Shown here piece by piece: positions 1 to 7,584 of a stretch of 64,000 nt of DNA; position 1 is the first letter of the stretch, and the number at the start of each line of letters is the position of its first letter. The translations under genes and the position numbers were made by a program. The notes under the pieces were generated by a model. It worked only from the letters and a program-made list of their open reading frames with translations, made no database searches and had not been told where the DNA came from. This stretch comes from an uncultured Oscillospiraceae bacterium (GTDB taxonomy: Bacteria; Bacillota; Clostridia; Oscillospirales; Ruminococcaceae). Where the stretch lies: contig CAJJZS010000002.1 of NCBI GenBank assembly GCA_905197685.1, forward strand, positions 207,026 to 271,025. Reading direction: 5' to 3'.

Positions 1-486
1 GTTTTGATACTCCGCATTGGTCGGATTCATCTGGGTTGCCCTTGCATAATAGCTGTATGCCTGGTCCAGCCAGCCCCGAACATAAAAGACCCGTCCGCGC
101 AGGTAATACCACTCCGCATCCCGACGAGCCTGCGGGATTCCTTCCAGAAGTTCTTCCGCATCGCTGATTCTGTTAGAATTCAGCAGCTGACGAATGTCCG
201 AAAACTGGGACGCGCCCTGACTGCGGTAGCCCTGATAGCTCGTATTGTACTGCCCGGAGCCGTACCCCTGACCCGAGCCGTAGCTTTGGCTTTGCTGTTT
301 TCTCTGGCGTTGAATCTGGTCATAGGCTTCGTTGATTTCCTTCATCTTTTCCTGAGCCAGGTCCGCCAGAGGATTGTTTGCATAGTTGTCGGGGTGGTAT
401 TTTCTCGCCAGTTCCCTGTATGCGTTTTTTATCTGCTCGTCTGTGGCGCTTGGTGAAACGCCCAACACCTGATATGGATCTGTCAT
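1..486 (-). CDS. J-domain (DnaJ-like) protein, C-terminus cut by the window edge
   Basis: Reading the minus strand from an ATG at 484-486 gives a protein that begins [19 protein letters not shown] and carries the J-domain HPD signature (ARKYHPDNY) near residue 34. A Gln/Ser/Gly/Tyr-rich linker follows, then a helical segment ([20 protein letters not shown]) that resembles a TPR-type repeat. J-domains stimulate the ATPase of DnaK-type Hsp70s. The zinc-finger and C-terminal domains of true DnaJ are not visible, so this is a J-domain co-chaperone-like protein rather than dnaJ itself. It lies 21 nt downstream of the DUF5685 gene on the same strand and is probably co-transcribed. The 3' end lies beyond base 1. 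Confidence 0.9.
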   Translation of the reverse strand, partial: MTDPYQVLGVSPSATDEQIKNAYRELARKYHPDNYANNPLADLAQEKMKEINEAYDQIQRQRKQQSQSYGSGQGYGSGQYNTSYQGYRSQGASQFSDIRQLLNSNRISDAEELLEGIPQARRDAEWYYLRGRVFYVRGWLDQAYSYYARATQMNPTNAEYQN

Positions 487-507
487 TCTTCTTTCCTCTC
501 TTTTGCT

Positions 508-1380
508 CTAATCTTGATTTTCCCGCAGACGCTTTGTAATAATGGTGTCTATTGTCTGCTTCAGTCCCAAATCCAGTACATTTTCCAGCACTGTGTCTAA
601 GGAACGAATCCCCAAAAGGTCATATGCCTTCCTCATTTCGGCAATGGTCAGGTACAAGGTTCCTCTTGCCTGCCGGTACCTGTCAGCAATATCGGAATCC
701 GGATGTTCCATATTCTCCCGAACAAAGGGATTATATCTGTGTTTCTGTTCGTCCTCCTGCCAATCGTCCAACGCATCTGCCAGATAGACCCAGCGTCCCA
801 TCAGATACCCTAATCGCTGCAAGGCGCGAATCCGCAGAGGATCATCGGACAGTGAGGCAAACACCTCCCCCATCACGCAGGCTGTCGGCTCTGCCGCTCT
901 GTCCACACTGGAGCAGCCACTTTGCTCCAGCTGCCGCTGCCGTTCCATCTGTTCGGCAATTTTTTGAGCAAGCTGCGGACATCGTTCGGCGGCTTTTCGA
1001 TAATCCCTTTTTGCAAAAGGAAAAATCATCCGTACCGCCGCGCGCTTCCAAAAGCCTTCGTCATACAAATCGTCTTCCAGTTTATGATAGGTCAGCATTA
1101 CGGCAACATCGCAGCACAGCTCCATACTTCGATTGCTTTGGCAGCAGGTACGCTTTTGAAAAGGATGCACCATACAGCGCTGTTTACAGAAATGAATCTG
1201 TTTTTCTTCGAGCGCCATATCCAAAACTGCCAAAAAAACGAAATCATAATTTAAGGTCATCCGCGAAAAGAAGCCGTACCGCTGAGCAAGCTGTTTGCAC
1301 AATCCGCAATAAATGCCCTGGTACGCCTCCCATTCCTTTACCTTTAATTCCGCTTTGACCGGCTCAATATATCCAAACAC
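508..1380 (-). CDS. DUF5685 family protein
   Basis: The 290-aa product matches my memory of the clostridial DUF5685 family. It opens with FGYIEPVKAELKVKEWEAY, then has a Cys-rich N-terminal third (YCGLCKQL, a CKQRC pair and TCCQSN) and an all-helical remainder. The biochemical function is unknown; the Cys clusters could bind metal. I chose the GTG at 1378-1380 because the family consensus starts at FGY and a GGGGGA ribosome-binding site sits about 7 nt upstream. An in-frame ATG at 1488 would add 36 residues unlike the family. The gene directly precedes the J-domain gene on the same strand, which suggests a shared chaperone-related role (inference). Confidence 0.85.
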   Translation of the reverse strand: MFGYIEPVKAELKVKEWEAYQGIYCGLCKQLAQRYGFFSRMTLNYDFVFLAVLDMALEEKQIHFCKQRCMVHPFQKRTCCQSNRSMELCCDVAVMLTYHKLEDDLYDEGFWKRAAVRMIFPFAKRDYRKAAERCPQLAQKIAEQMERQRQLEQSGCSSVDRAAEPTACVMGEVFASLSDDPLRIRALQRLGYLMGRWVYLADALDDWQEDEQKHRYNPFVRENMEHPDSDIADRYRQARGTLYLTIAEMRKAYDLLGIRSLDTVLENVLDLGLKQTIDTIITKRLRENQD

Positions 1381-1559
1381 AACCGTGTCCCCCTGCCCTG
1401 CCGAAGATTCTCCTTTTATTTTACAATACTCCCGACACAATTTCTTGAACAACCGGTAAACTTTTCCCTCATGTTTTCGTAATATCAAAAATAAAGATAG
1501 AAAAACAGCCTTTCTTTCTTCCTAAATACGGGTTGTCCGCACATTTTCCGAAAAATTTC

Positions 1560-1588
1560 TTGTGAAGAAAGAAAAAATCTGCTATACT
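1560..1588 (+). promoter_or_regulatory. SigA-type promoter of mntP
   Basis: TTGTGA (1560-1565), a 17-nt spacer and an extended TGcTATACT -10 (hexamer 1583-1588) precede mntP by about 70 nt. I could not fold a yybP-ykoY manganese riboswitch in the short leader. Confidence 0.65.
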
Positions 1589-1654
1589 GCTATTGATTGC
1601 CTGCTTTATTTCTCCGATTTGAGCAATAAAGCAAAATCGGGTGTTTTTTAACAG

Positions 1655-2239
1655 ATGGGAGGAATTTTTTTGCTGAACTTATTGATGATAGCTGTGGGAC
1701 TTTCTATGGACGCGTTCGCCGTTTCGATGACAAACGGGATGTGTACTGCCCGCAGCGGCAACAAAAAACAATTTTTTTCAAAAGCTTTGCTGTGGTCGGT
1801 GATGTTCGGGCTGTTTCAGGGACTGATGCCCGTATTAGGGTATTTTCTCGGAAAAACCTTTTCCTCGTTTATTAGTTCGGTTGACCACTGGATTGCCTTT
1901 TTACTGCTTGCCTTCATCGGCGGAAAAATGATCTGGGAGGCTGTCCACCCCGACGAAGAAAACTGTCGGGTTTCCCTGCGCTTTTCTTCAATTGTCACAC
2001 AGGCTGTTGCTACCAGCATCGACGCTCTGGCAGTAGGAATCAGCTTTGCCCTGTTGGGAAGCGATATTCTCTTTTCCGCTGCGGTTATTGCCGTTACCAC
2101 TTTGATTTTCTGTATTGTGGGCGCATATCTCGGCAAAGCCTTCGGATCGCTGTTAAACAGCAAAGCGGAAATTTTCGGCGGTGTTATCCTGATTTTAATC
2201 GGTATCAAAATCCTGCTGGAACATACTCTGCTTGCATAA
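1655..2239 (+). CDS. mntP: MntP family manganese efflux pump
   Basis: This is a 194-aa polytopic membrane protein with six predicted hydrophobic segments. It has the duplicated MntP/DUF204 signature: acidic membrane motifs GLSMDAFAVSM near residue 15 and ATSIDALAVGIS in the second half, each with the conserved Asp needed for Mn2+ export. Length is normal for the family. A GGGAGG ribosome-binding site overlaps the proposed ATG, so the TTG codon six residues downstream may be the real start. It has its own promoter and a strong terminator, so it is monocistronic. A second DUF204 paralogue (YtaF type) lies at 48626-49258. Confidence 0.92.
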   Translation: MGGIFLLNLLMIAVGLSMDAFAVSMTNGMCTARSGNKKQFFSKALLWSVMFGLFQGLMPVLGYFLGKTFSSFISSVDHWIAFLLLAFIGGKMIWEAVHPDEENCRVSLRFSSIVTQAVATSIDALAVGISFALLGSDILFSAAVIAVTTLIFCIVGAYLGKAFGSLLNSKAEIFGGVILILIGIKILLEHTLLA

Positions 2240-2251
2240 AGCAATCTGCAC

Positions 2252-2290
2252 AAAAGCTCCTGCCGTCCAAAGGCGACAGGAGCTTTTTTC
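2252..2290 (+). terminator. Rho-independent terminator after mntP
   Basis: Stem AAAGCTCCTG/CAGGAGCTTT with extra inner pairs, followed by a run of T. Confidence 0.85.
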
Positions 2291-2317
2291 TGTCTGTTTT
2301 TCTGCCGGTTCCTTGGC

Positions 2318-3178
2318 TTAAAGGGCAGAAAGCGATTCTGTTGTCGGCTCGGATTTTAACCGCAGCACTGCGCTGATCGGGTAATGATCGGAGGGATATG
2401 CCCCGTCATAGCAGGTGGTATCGACCGAAGCCTTTACTACCTCAAAATCTTCGGAAACAAAGATATAATCAATCGGTTTAAATTTTTGCTTTACCTTTCC
2501 TTTAAAGCCGTGGTAGGTGTTGCCGATAATTTGGTCTAAAAAGCCATAAATATCCTGCAAACGCACATCCTGATAGCCGGAAAGATTTTCCCGCATCATT
2601 TTAACCGCTTTACTGTTGGGGCTTGCGTTAAAATCGCCCATTACAATCGTGGGCAACGGGTCATATTGGTTAAACCGATGAATCTGCTCTAAAATCATCC
2701 TTGCTCCGAAAGTCCTTGCCAATGGACTGATATGGTCAAAATGCGTGTTAAAAACGCGCATCCGTCTGCCGCTTTTTTTCAGCTTTACCTCCGCTACGGT
2801 GCAGATTCTCGGATAAAAGGACAAATGTGAACGGCTGGGTCTGTCCGGGCGCTTGGAAAGCCAAAAGGTATCGCAGCTGAAAATTTCAACATCATCATTT
2901 TTAATAATAATATCGGAATGTTCGTCGTTATTGGGATTTTTTCCCTTCAGCCGTCCCAGACCGAAGATGCTGTATCCGTCCAAAAGGTCCTTGAAATCCT
3001 GCCGCATCTTCGGCAAAAATTCCTGAACCCCGATAATTGCGGCATTGGATTCGGAAATCAGCTTTGCGGCAAGCTCTTTGCGGGTTTCCCAACGGTTTTT
3101 GCGCTGCGGACCGAAATCTCTGCGCAGATTAAAAGAAACAACCTTAATGACATCGTCCTGTGCCATTGAAGAAGCCAT
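2318..3178 (-). CDS. Endonuclease/exonuclease/phosphatase (EEP) family protein
   Basis: The product (286 aa from the chosen start) has the DNase I-like EEP fold motifs in order: VVSFNLR at the N-terminus, GVQEF with the metal-binding Glu, NTHFDH, MGDFNASPNS with the catalytic Asp and Asn, and a C-terminal YPSDHYPI with the catalytic Asp-His pair. These enzymes hydrolyse phosphodiester bonds in nucleic acids, lipids or sugar phosphates; the substrate cannot be told from sequence. There is no signal peptide, so it is cytosolic. Start choice: an AGGAG box lies 9 nt before the ATG at 3178, but only 1 nt before the upstream in-frame ATG at 3187. Confidence 0.88.
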   Translation of the reverse strand: MASSMAQDDVIKVVSFNLRRDFGPQRKNRWETRKELAAKLISESNAAIIGVQEFLPKMRQDFKDLLDGYSIFGLGRLKGKNPNNDEHSDIIIKNDDVEIFSCDTFWLSKRPDRPSRSHLSFYPRICTVAEVKLKKSGRRMRVFNTHFDHISPLARTFGARMILEQIHRFNQYDPLPTIVMGDFNASPNSKAVKMMRENLSGYQDVRLQDIYGFLDQIIGNTYHGFKGKVKQKFKPIDYIFVSEDFEVVKASVDTTCYDGAYPSDHYPISAVLRLKSEPTTESLSAL

Positions 3179-3337
3179 TGGTATCATACTCCTTTCTTTT
3201 CCCTCGGCGTTTCATGCCAAGCCGGAAACGTTGACAAAGGATTCTGTCTTTATTATAGCACAAATCCTCAAATTGGGAAGTGGTATTTTTTACTTTCCTA
3301 CAAATTTCATATTTTTTTAAAAAACTTTTTGGTAGGA

Positions 3338-3366
3338 TTGCTGTTATTTGCCCGGACTGCTATAAT
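3338..3366 (+). promoter_or_regulatory. Extended -10 promoter for the small membrane protein gene
   Basis: TTGCTG (3338-3343), 17 nt, then TGcTATAAT with the hexamer at 3361-3366. It lies downstream of the first in-frame ATG (3329), so that ATG cannot be the start of the main transcript's protein. Confidence 0.7.
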
Positions 3367-3415
3367 AAACTCAAACTCTTTTATTTTTGGATTTTTCCAG
3401 AGGAGGTCATCTGTT

Positions 3416-3982
3416 GTGTTTCTGTTTTTGATTTTACTTATTTTGCTGCCTGCAATCGGAATTGTACGCATGGTTTCCTTAAAAACATATCGTCGGCATA
3501 AAACTGTTTTTCTTTTATTGATTGCCCTGCTTTTCTGTTCTGTATTGCTGTTATTTTTTTGCTATCTTCTTTTTTATCATACGGCTTTGATTTTTCCGTT
3601 TCTTTCTGTTTTATCCGCCGTATTTTTTATCTTGTTCGGTTTGCTGATTGGATTTCCCGGATTTTATCATATTTGTTCCTTGATTCGCTGCAAAACCGTT
3701 GTTCCTGCAAAATATTTAGGTTATCGCTCCGGTTTCGGAGGAAAGGGAAGCTGTCTTTCTTTCCCTGTTTTTGAATATAACTATAACGGACAGCACTACT
3801 GTGTACAAAGCAAACACAGTGAACCGTACCGCCTACTGAAAAACAAGCGAGAAGGAGAGCTGTATCCTGTCTACCTTGATAAAAATCACCCGAAAAATTT
3901 TCTGCTGCAAAGAAGAATTTCCTGCACAGACGTCATTTCTCTGCTGCTTGGTATTCTGCTTTGCTTCGGTTTCCTTTTATAA
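3416..3982 (+). CDS. DUF3592-like membrane protein
   Basis: The 188-aa product has two or three N-terminal hydrophobic segments, a soluble middle with PVFEYNYNGQHY and GELYPVYLDKNHPKNFLL, and a final C-terminal hydrophobic segment. The middle resembles DUF3592, whose members share a PVVxYxVxGxxY core and are of unknown function. I start it at the GTG at 3416: AGGAGG (3401-3406) is 9 nt upstream and the promoter ends at 3366, so the longer frame from 3329 is excluded. Its stop lies 2 nt from the 3' end of the convergent PBP gene. Confidence 0.72.
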   Translation: MFLFLILLILLPAIGIVRMVSLKTYRRHKTVFLLLIALLFCSVLLLFFCYLLFYHTALIFPFLSVLSAVFFILFGLLIGFPGFYHICSLIRCKTVVPAKYLGYRSGFGGKGSCLSFPVFEYNYNGQHYCVQSKHSEPYRLLKNKREGELYPVYLDKNHPKNFLLQRRISCTDVISLLLGILLCFGFLL

Positions 3983-3984
3983 CA

Positions 3985-5637
3985 CTATGAAACAGCATCT
4001 TGTGAAAAAGCAACGGCAGCTGCATATTCATCCGCAATCTGCCGAAAAAGCGGAGATGCAATTCTTCCGCCGTATTCTCCGCCCTCAATCAAAACAACAA
4101 CCGCATATTTCGGCTGTTGTTTCGGAAAAAATCCCGCAAACCATGCGTGTACAACTTCTTCCCCGTTTTCATCATACATTCCGGTCTGCGCTGAAGCGGT
4201 TTTCCCTCCGGCTCCCCCTTGCTGCGGTTTTGCCATTGTCGCGCTGCCCTGTTCTACCACGCCGACCATTCCCTTTTTTAAAACGGCTGCGGTATATTCT
4301 GAAAAGACCCGAATCGGAGCCTGTTGTGGGAAATAATCTGTTGTTTTTCCATCCCGTGTTGTGCCAAGCACTAATTTAGGCTGAAACGATACTCCCTTGT
4401 TTGCTATTGCTGAAACCATTGAAGCAACCTGAATCGGGGTCGCTGTCAGTTTTCCCTGACCAAAGGAAAAATTTGCCAGTTCGTGGGGACTGTTTAAATC
4501 CGATAAACTCGGCAAAGTACCTGCCTCGGAAACAATTCCTGGGGCAAGAATCGTTTCTTTGCCGAATCCCAGCGCTTTTGCCATCCCTAAAATGGCTTCT
4601 CCCCCTGCTTTCTGCCCCAATCGGATAAAATAAGGGTTGCAGGATTGTTCGATTGCCCGCTGCAAGTCGGTTTGGCGGTGTCCCGCCCGATGATGGCAGT
4701 AAAAGATTCTGCCCGCCACAGTGGTTCCTCCCACACAGTCAATCGAAAAGTCCGGCGAGATTCCCTGTTCCAATGCGGCGGCAGCTACTGCCAGCTTAAA
4801 GCTCGAACCCACACAATACGGAAGCAACGCCCTGTTAATCAACGGTTTTCTTTCGTCATTCATCGCCTTTTCCAGATAATATGGGTCATAGGAAGGAAAG
4901 CTCGCGCAGGCTCTTAATTCCCCGCTTTCAATATCGGTTACAACAATCGCCCCCTGTTCAATCTGACTGTTCCCGACCTTTTGCACAATTTCCTGCATGG
5001 TTTTGTCTATAGAAAGCACAACTCCCTCCGTCACCGGTCTTGCCGAGCCGGAAACTTCCATTGTTTCGCCTTCCACAGCCTGTCCGACCGCATTGACACG
5101 ACAACGAACCTGTACCGTTTCTCCCGACTGCGCAAGCTGTTTGTCATACGCTTTTTCTATCCCGCAAACTCCTGTACCTTCTGCGTTCTGATAACCGAGC
5201 AGATGTACTGCAAGCTGTTGATTTGGGTCGGTGGGCAGTCTGGAGCTTACCGTGAAATTTTCTATATCCTTTGCATATACCTTTTCCTTTTGTTCCAACT
5301 TTAGGGTAAACGGCGTTCCCTGCGCCAGCAAATCCAACGCCTCTCTGCGGCTGTTTCCGGTAATCTGCTGCGCGCAGGCATCTGCCGCTTCCCGCGTAGG
5401 AGCAACAGCAATCAGCCGGTGCTGTTCGGTATCGGTAAGCGGGCGCAGATTTCTGTCATAAATTTTACCCCTTGTTTGGGTAATCTGCATGGAGTAAGAG
5501 CTTTGATTTGCCGCTGCCTGTTTTAAGTTTCCGTCCACACTTAAAGCGTACAAGCGAAAAATCAGTATCGTACAGCAGGCAATCGCAATACAAAACAAAG
5601 TCAATATCTTTTTTTCAAACTGTTCTTTCTGTTCCAT
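3985..5637 (-). CDS. Class B penicillin-binding protein (PBP2/SpoVD/FtsI type transpeptidase)
   Basis: The 550-aa product has one N-terminal membrane anchor (residues about 11-32), a short dimerisation domain (TRGKIYDRNLRPL at 55-67) and a C-terminal transpeptidase domain. All three active-site motifs are present: S278-S-F-K281, the S332-C-N334 triad, and K479-T-A in a GGKTASAQTG loop. These enzymes cross-link peptidoglycan on the outer face of the membrane. PASTA domains are absent and the length is on the short side, so I do not assign it to ftsI, pbpA or spoVD. KTA in place of KTG is tolerated in class B enzymes. The gene stands alone. Confidence 0.9.
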   Translation of the reverse strand: MEQKEQFEKKILTLFCIAIACCTILIFRLYALSVDGNLKQAAANQSSYSMQITQTRGKIYDRNLRPLTDTEQHRLIAVAPTREAADACAQQITGNSRREALDLLAQGTPFTLKLEQKEKVYAKDIENFTVSSRLPTDPNQQLAVHLLGYQNAEGTGVCGIEKAYDKQLAQSGETVQVRCRVNAVGQAVEGETMEVSGSARPVTEGVVLSIDKTMQEIVQKVGNSQIEQGAIVVTDIESGELRACASFPSYDPYYLEKAMNDERKPLINRALLPYCVGSSFKLAVAAAALEQGISPDFSIDCVGGTTVAGRIFYCHHRAGHRQTDLQRAIEQSCNPYFIRLGQKAGGEAILGMAKALGFGKETILAPGIVSEAGTLPSLSDLNSPHELANFSFGQGKLTATPIQVASMVSAIANKGVSFQPKLVLGTTRDGKTTDYFPQQAPIRVFSEYTAAVLKKGMVGVVEQGSATMAKPQQGGAGGKTASAQTGMYDENGEEVVHAWFAGFFPKQQPKYAVVVLIEGGEYGGRIASPLFRQIADEYAAAVAFSQDAVS

Positions 5638-5758
5638 TGTTTTTCCTTTCTTCTAAAATTATCGTTACCGTTATTATAGGAATATTTTTCTTCTTTTATC
5701 CGTTTCTCCGCTTTTCTTTGCGAAAGTGTAAATAAATTTTCATTCCTTCATTTTACCC

Positions 5759-5787
5759 TTTCCCTTTGAGAAAAAGTGTGATAAAAT
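5759..5787 (+). promoter_or_regulatory. Probable extended -10 promoter of the arginase-family gene
   Basis: TGaTAAAAT with the hexamer at 5782-5787 and no convincing -35 box; about 40 nt before the ATG, with AGAAGGA as the ribosome-binding site. Confidence 0.45.
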
Positions 5788-5826
5788 AAATTCAGTTTTT
5801 CAGACAACAGAAAGAAGGATTTTCTT

Positions 5827-6726
5827 ATGGATATAAAATTGATTAACCTGCCGCTGTATTACGGCTGCGACAATCCCGGCACCCACCTTGCCCCGATGGA
5901 GTTTTCCAGGCAAAACATCGCTTCCCTTGCGGAGCGATGCGGAAACCGGATTGCCGGCATCAATATTTTGTCGGTTCCTCCAAAGCCGGAAAACCCGTAT
6001 GAGGAGCCGACCATGAAATATTTAGAGCAGGTCACAGACTGCTGCGTGCAGCTTGCCGACGCAGTCAATGACGCGATGCAGGCGCAACAGTTCCCGCTTG
6101 TCATCGGCGGTGACCACTCTCTGGGAATCGGCTCGGTTGCAGGACTTTCCCGTTTTGTTTCTGCCGAACAGCTCAGCGTTATCTGGATTGACGCTCACAC
6201 CGATATTAACACCAATGAAACTTCTGATTCCCACAATATTCACGGAATGCCGCTTTCTGCCTGTTTGGGCTTGGGTGATCCTCGGCTGTACCGTTCCATG
6301 AAAACAGATTCGCCCTTCCTTTTGCCACAGAATTTATTCTATATCGGTTCACGCAGCATCGACCCCGGCGAGAAAGAAATCCTGTCCAAATATCAAATTC
6401 GTGCTGTCAGAATGGCTGAAATCCGCGAAAAAGGAATCGAAGCCTGCTGCAAGGAGCTTTTGCAGTCGGTAAAGACCCCGTTTATTCATCTGAGCTTCGA
6501 CGTTGACTTTATGGGCTCGGAAGAATATACCGCAACCGGTTTACCGATTCCCGACGGTCCTACCGTTGCTCAGACCCGTGTCGCATTAAAAACTCTCTTT
6601 TCCGACCCTCGCGTCTGCTCTGCCGACTTTGTGGAATACAGTCCTGTTCATGACCAAAATCAAAGCGGATTAACTGTCTGTATGGAATTATTTGAGGATA
6701 TTTTCACCTCCCTTCATTCCCGATAA
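5827..6726 (+). CDS. Arginase/agmatinase family ureohydrolase
   Basis: The 299-aa protein has the three metal-binding signatures of ureohydrolases: GGDHSLGIG near residue 94, IDAHTDINTN near 122, and SFDVDFMGSEEYTATG near 216. The family hydrolyses guanidino compounds (arginine, agmatine, formimidoylglutamate) with a binuclear Mn2+ centre. The His/Asp ligands are all visible. The third motif has SFDVDFMG in place of the usual SxDxDxxDP, so I would not separate arginase from agmatinase. The hut operon here already handles formiminoglutamate through FtcD, so a HutG role is less likely. It is monocistronic with its own promoter and terminator. Confidence 0.85.
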   Translation: MDIKLINLPLYYGCDNPGTHLAPMEFSRQNIASLAERCGNRIAGINILSVPPKPENPYEEPTMKYLEQVTDCCVQLADAVNDAMQAQQFPLVIGGDHSLGIGSVAGLSRFVSAEQLSVIWIDAHTDINTNETSDSHNIHGMPLSACLGLGDPRLYRSMKTDSPFLLPQNLFYIGSRSIDPGEKEILSKYQIRAVRMAEIREKGIEACCKELLQSVKTPFIHLSFDVDFMGSEEYTATGLPIPDGPTVAQTRVALKTLFSDPRVCSADFVEYSPVHDQNQSGLTVCMELFEDIFTSLHSR

Positions 6727-6743
6727 ATCAAAAAATGCACAAA

Positions 6744-6778
6744 AAAACTCCCTGTTCATCAAAAACAGGGAGTTTTCT
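6744..6778. terminator. Bidirectional terminator between the ureohydrolase and macrodomain genes
   Basis: Perfect stem AACTCCCTGTT/AACAGGGAGTT with A and T tracts on the two sides, so it can serve both convergent genes. Confidence 0.85.
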
Positions 6779-7299
6779 TATCTTTTAGCGATATACTGGT
6801 CATATGCGATGTGATATACAATCGCTGTGCGTTCGTCATGGCAGACAAACCAAACTTTTTCTATTCCTTCATTTTCATTTAAATAACTCATAATTGCATC
6901 AATTGCAATTTCTGCCGCGCGATTAACCGGAAAGTGGTACGCTCCCGTACTGACAGACGGAAACGCAATCGTTTTAATTCCGTACTTCTGAGCCAATGTT
7001 AAACACGAGATGTAACATTCTCTCAGCTTTTCTTCCTCCTGATTCTCTCCCCCTGTCCAAATCGGTCCGACCGTGTGGATTACATAACGCGCCTTTAAAC
7101 GATAACCTTTGGTTATCCTTGCCTGTCCGGTCGGGCAGCCGCCCAAATTCTGACATTCCTGCGCAAGCTCGCTGCCTGCCGCGCGGTGGATTGCTCCGTC
7201 CACTCCTTTTCCGGGAATCAGTTCGGAATTTGCCGCATTGACAATCGCGTCGGTATCCATACAGGTAATATCCCCTGTAATAATTTCAAATTGACCCAT
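6778..7299 (-). CDS. Macrodomain protein, O-acetyl-ADP-ribose deacetylase (YmdB) type
   Basis: The 173-aa single-domain protein has the macrodomain signatures ITGDITCMDTDAIVNAANS, GKGVDGAIHRAAG, GQARITKGY and FPSVSTGAYHFP. These line the ADP-ribose pocket and include the Asn and Asp used for deacetylation of O-acetyl-ADP-ribose. It should be cytosolic and remove or bind ADP-ribose adducts. Length is typical of stand-alone MacroD/YmdB proteins. It is not next to a sirtuin or a DarT-type toxin, so a housekeeping role is more likely than an antitoxin role (inference). Confidence 0.9.
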   Translation of the reverse strand: MGQFEIITGDITCMDTDAIVNAANSELIPGKGVDGAIHRAAGSELAQECQNLGGCPTGQARITKGYRLKARYVIHTVGPIWTGGENQEEEKLRECYISCLTLAQKYGIKTIAFPSVSTGAYHFPVNRAAEIAIDAIMSYLNENEGIEKVWFVCHDERTAIVYHIAYDQYIAKR

Positions 7300-7518
7300 A
7301 TTAAAATCCCCTCCGGATTTTCCTATCGTTACTTTCCCTTATTATAAACTTTATTTTCCCTTTTTGCAACTCCGCTTTTCTTTCAGTACACAAGGAATGG
7401 TGGCATTTCCCGGTTTTAAACACAAGATTTTGTTTTCTGTTTTGGCTTTTTTCCCGTACTTTTCCGGTCGCTTTCCCGAAAAATCGACCCGGTCTTTCCC
7501 TGATCCGATATTCTTTGC

Positions 7519-7551
7519 AAAAAAAGGCAGCTCCGAAGAACTGCCTTTTTT
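7519..7551 (-). terminator. Terminator of the sulfur oxidoreductase fusion gene
   Basis: Stem AAAAGGCAG/CTGCCTTTT followed by T residues on the minus strand, about 35 nt past the stop. The remaining bases from 7300 to 7518 show no gene or recognisable site. Confidence 0.8.
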
Positions 7552-7584
7552 AACAAAAAATTCATAATATTTTCAGCAAAATGT

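Noticed and set aside
1589..1654. Possible yybP-ykoY manganese riboswitch upstream of mntP
   Set aside because: The leader is only about 60 nt and lacks the conserved loops of that riboswitch. Only a short AT-rich pairing is seen.
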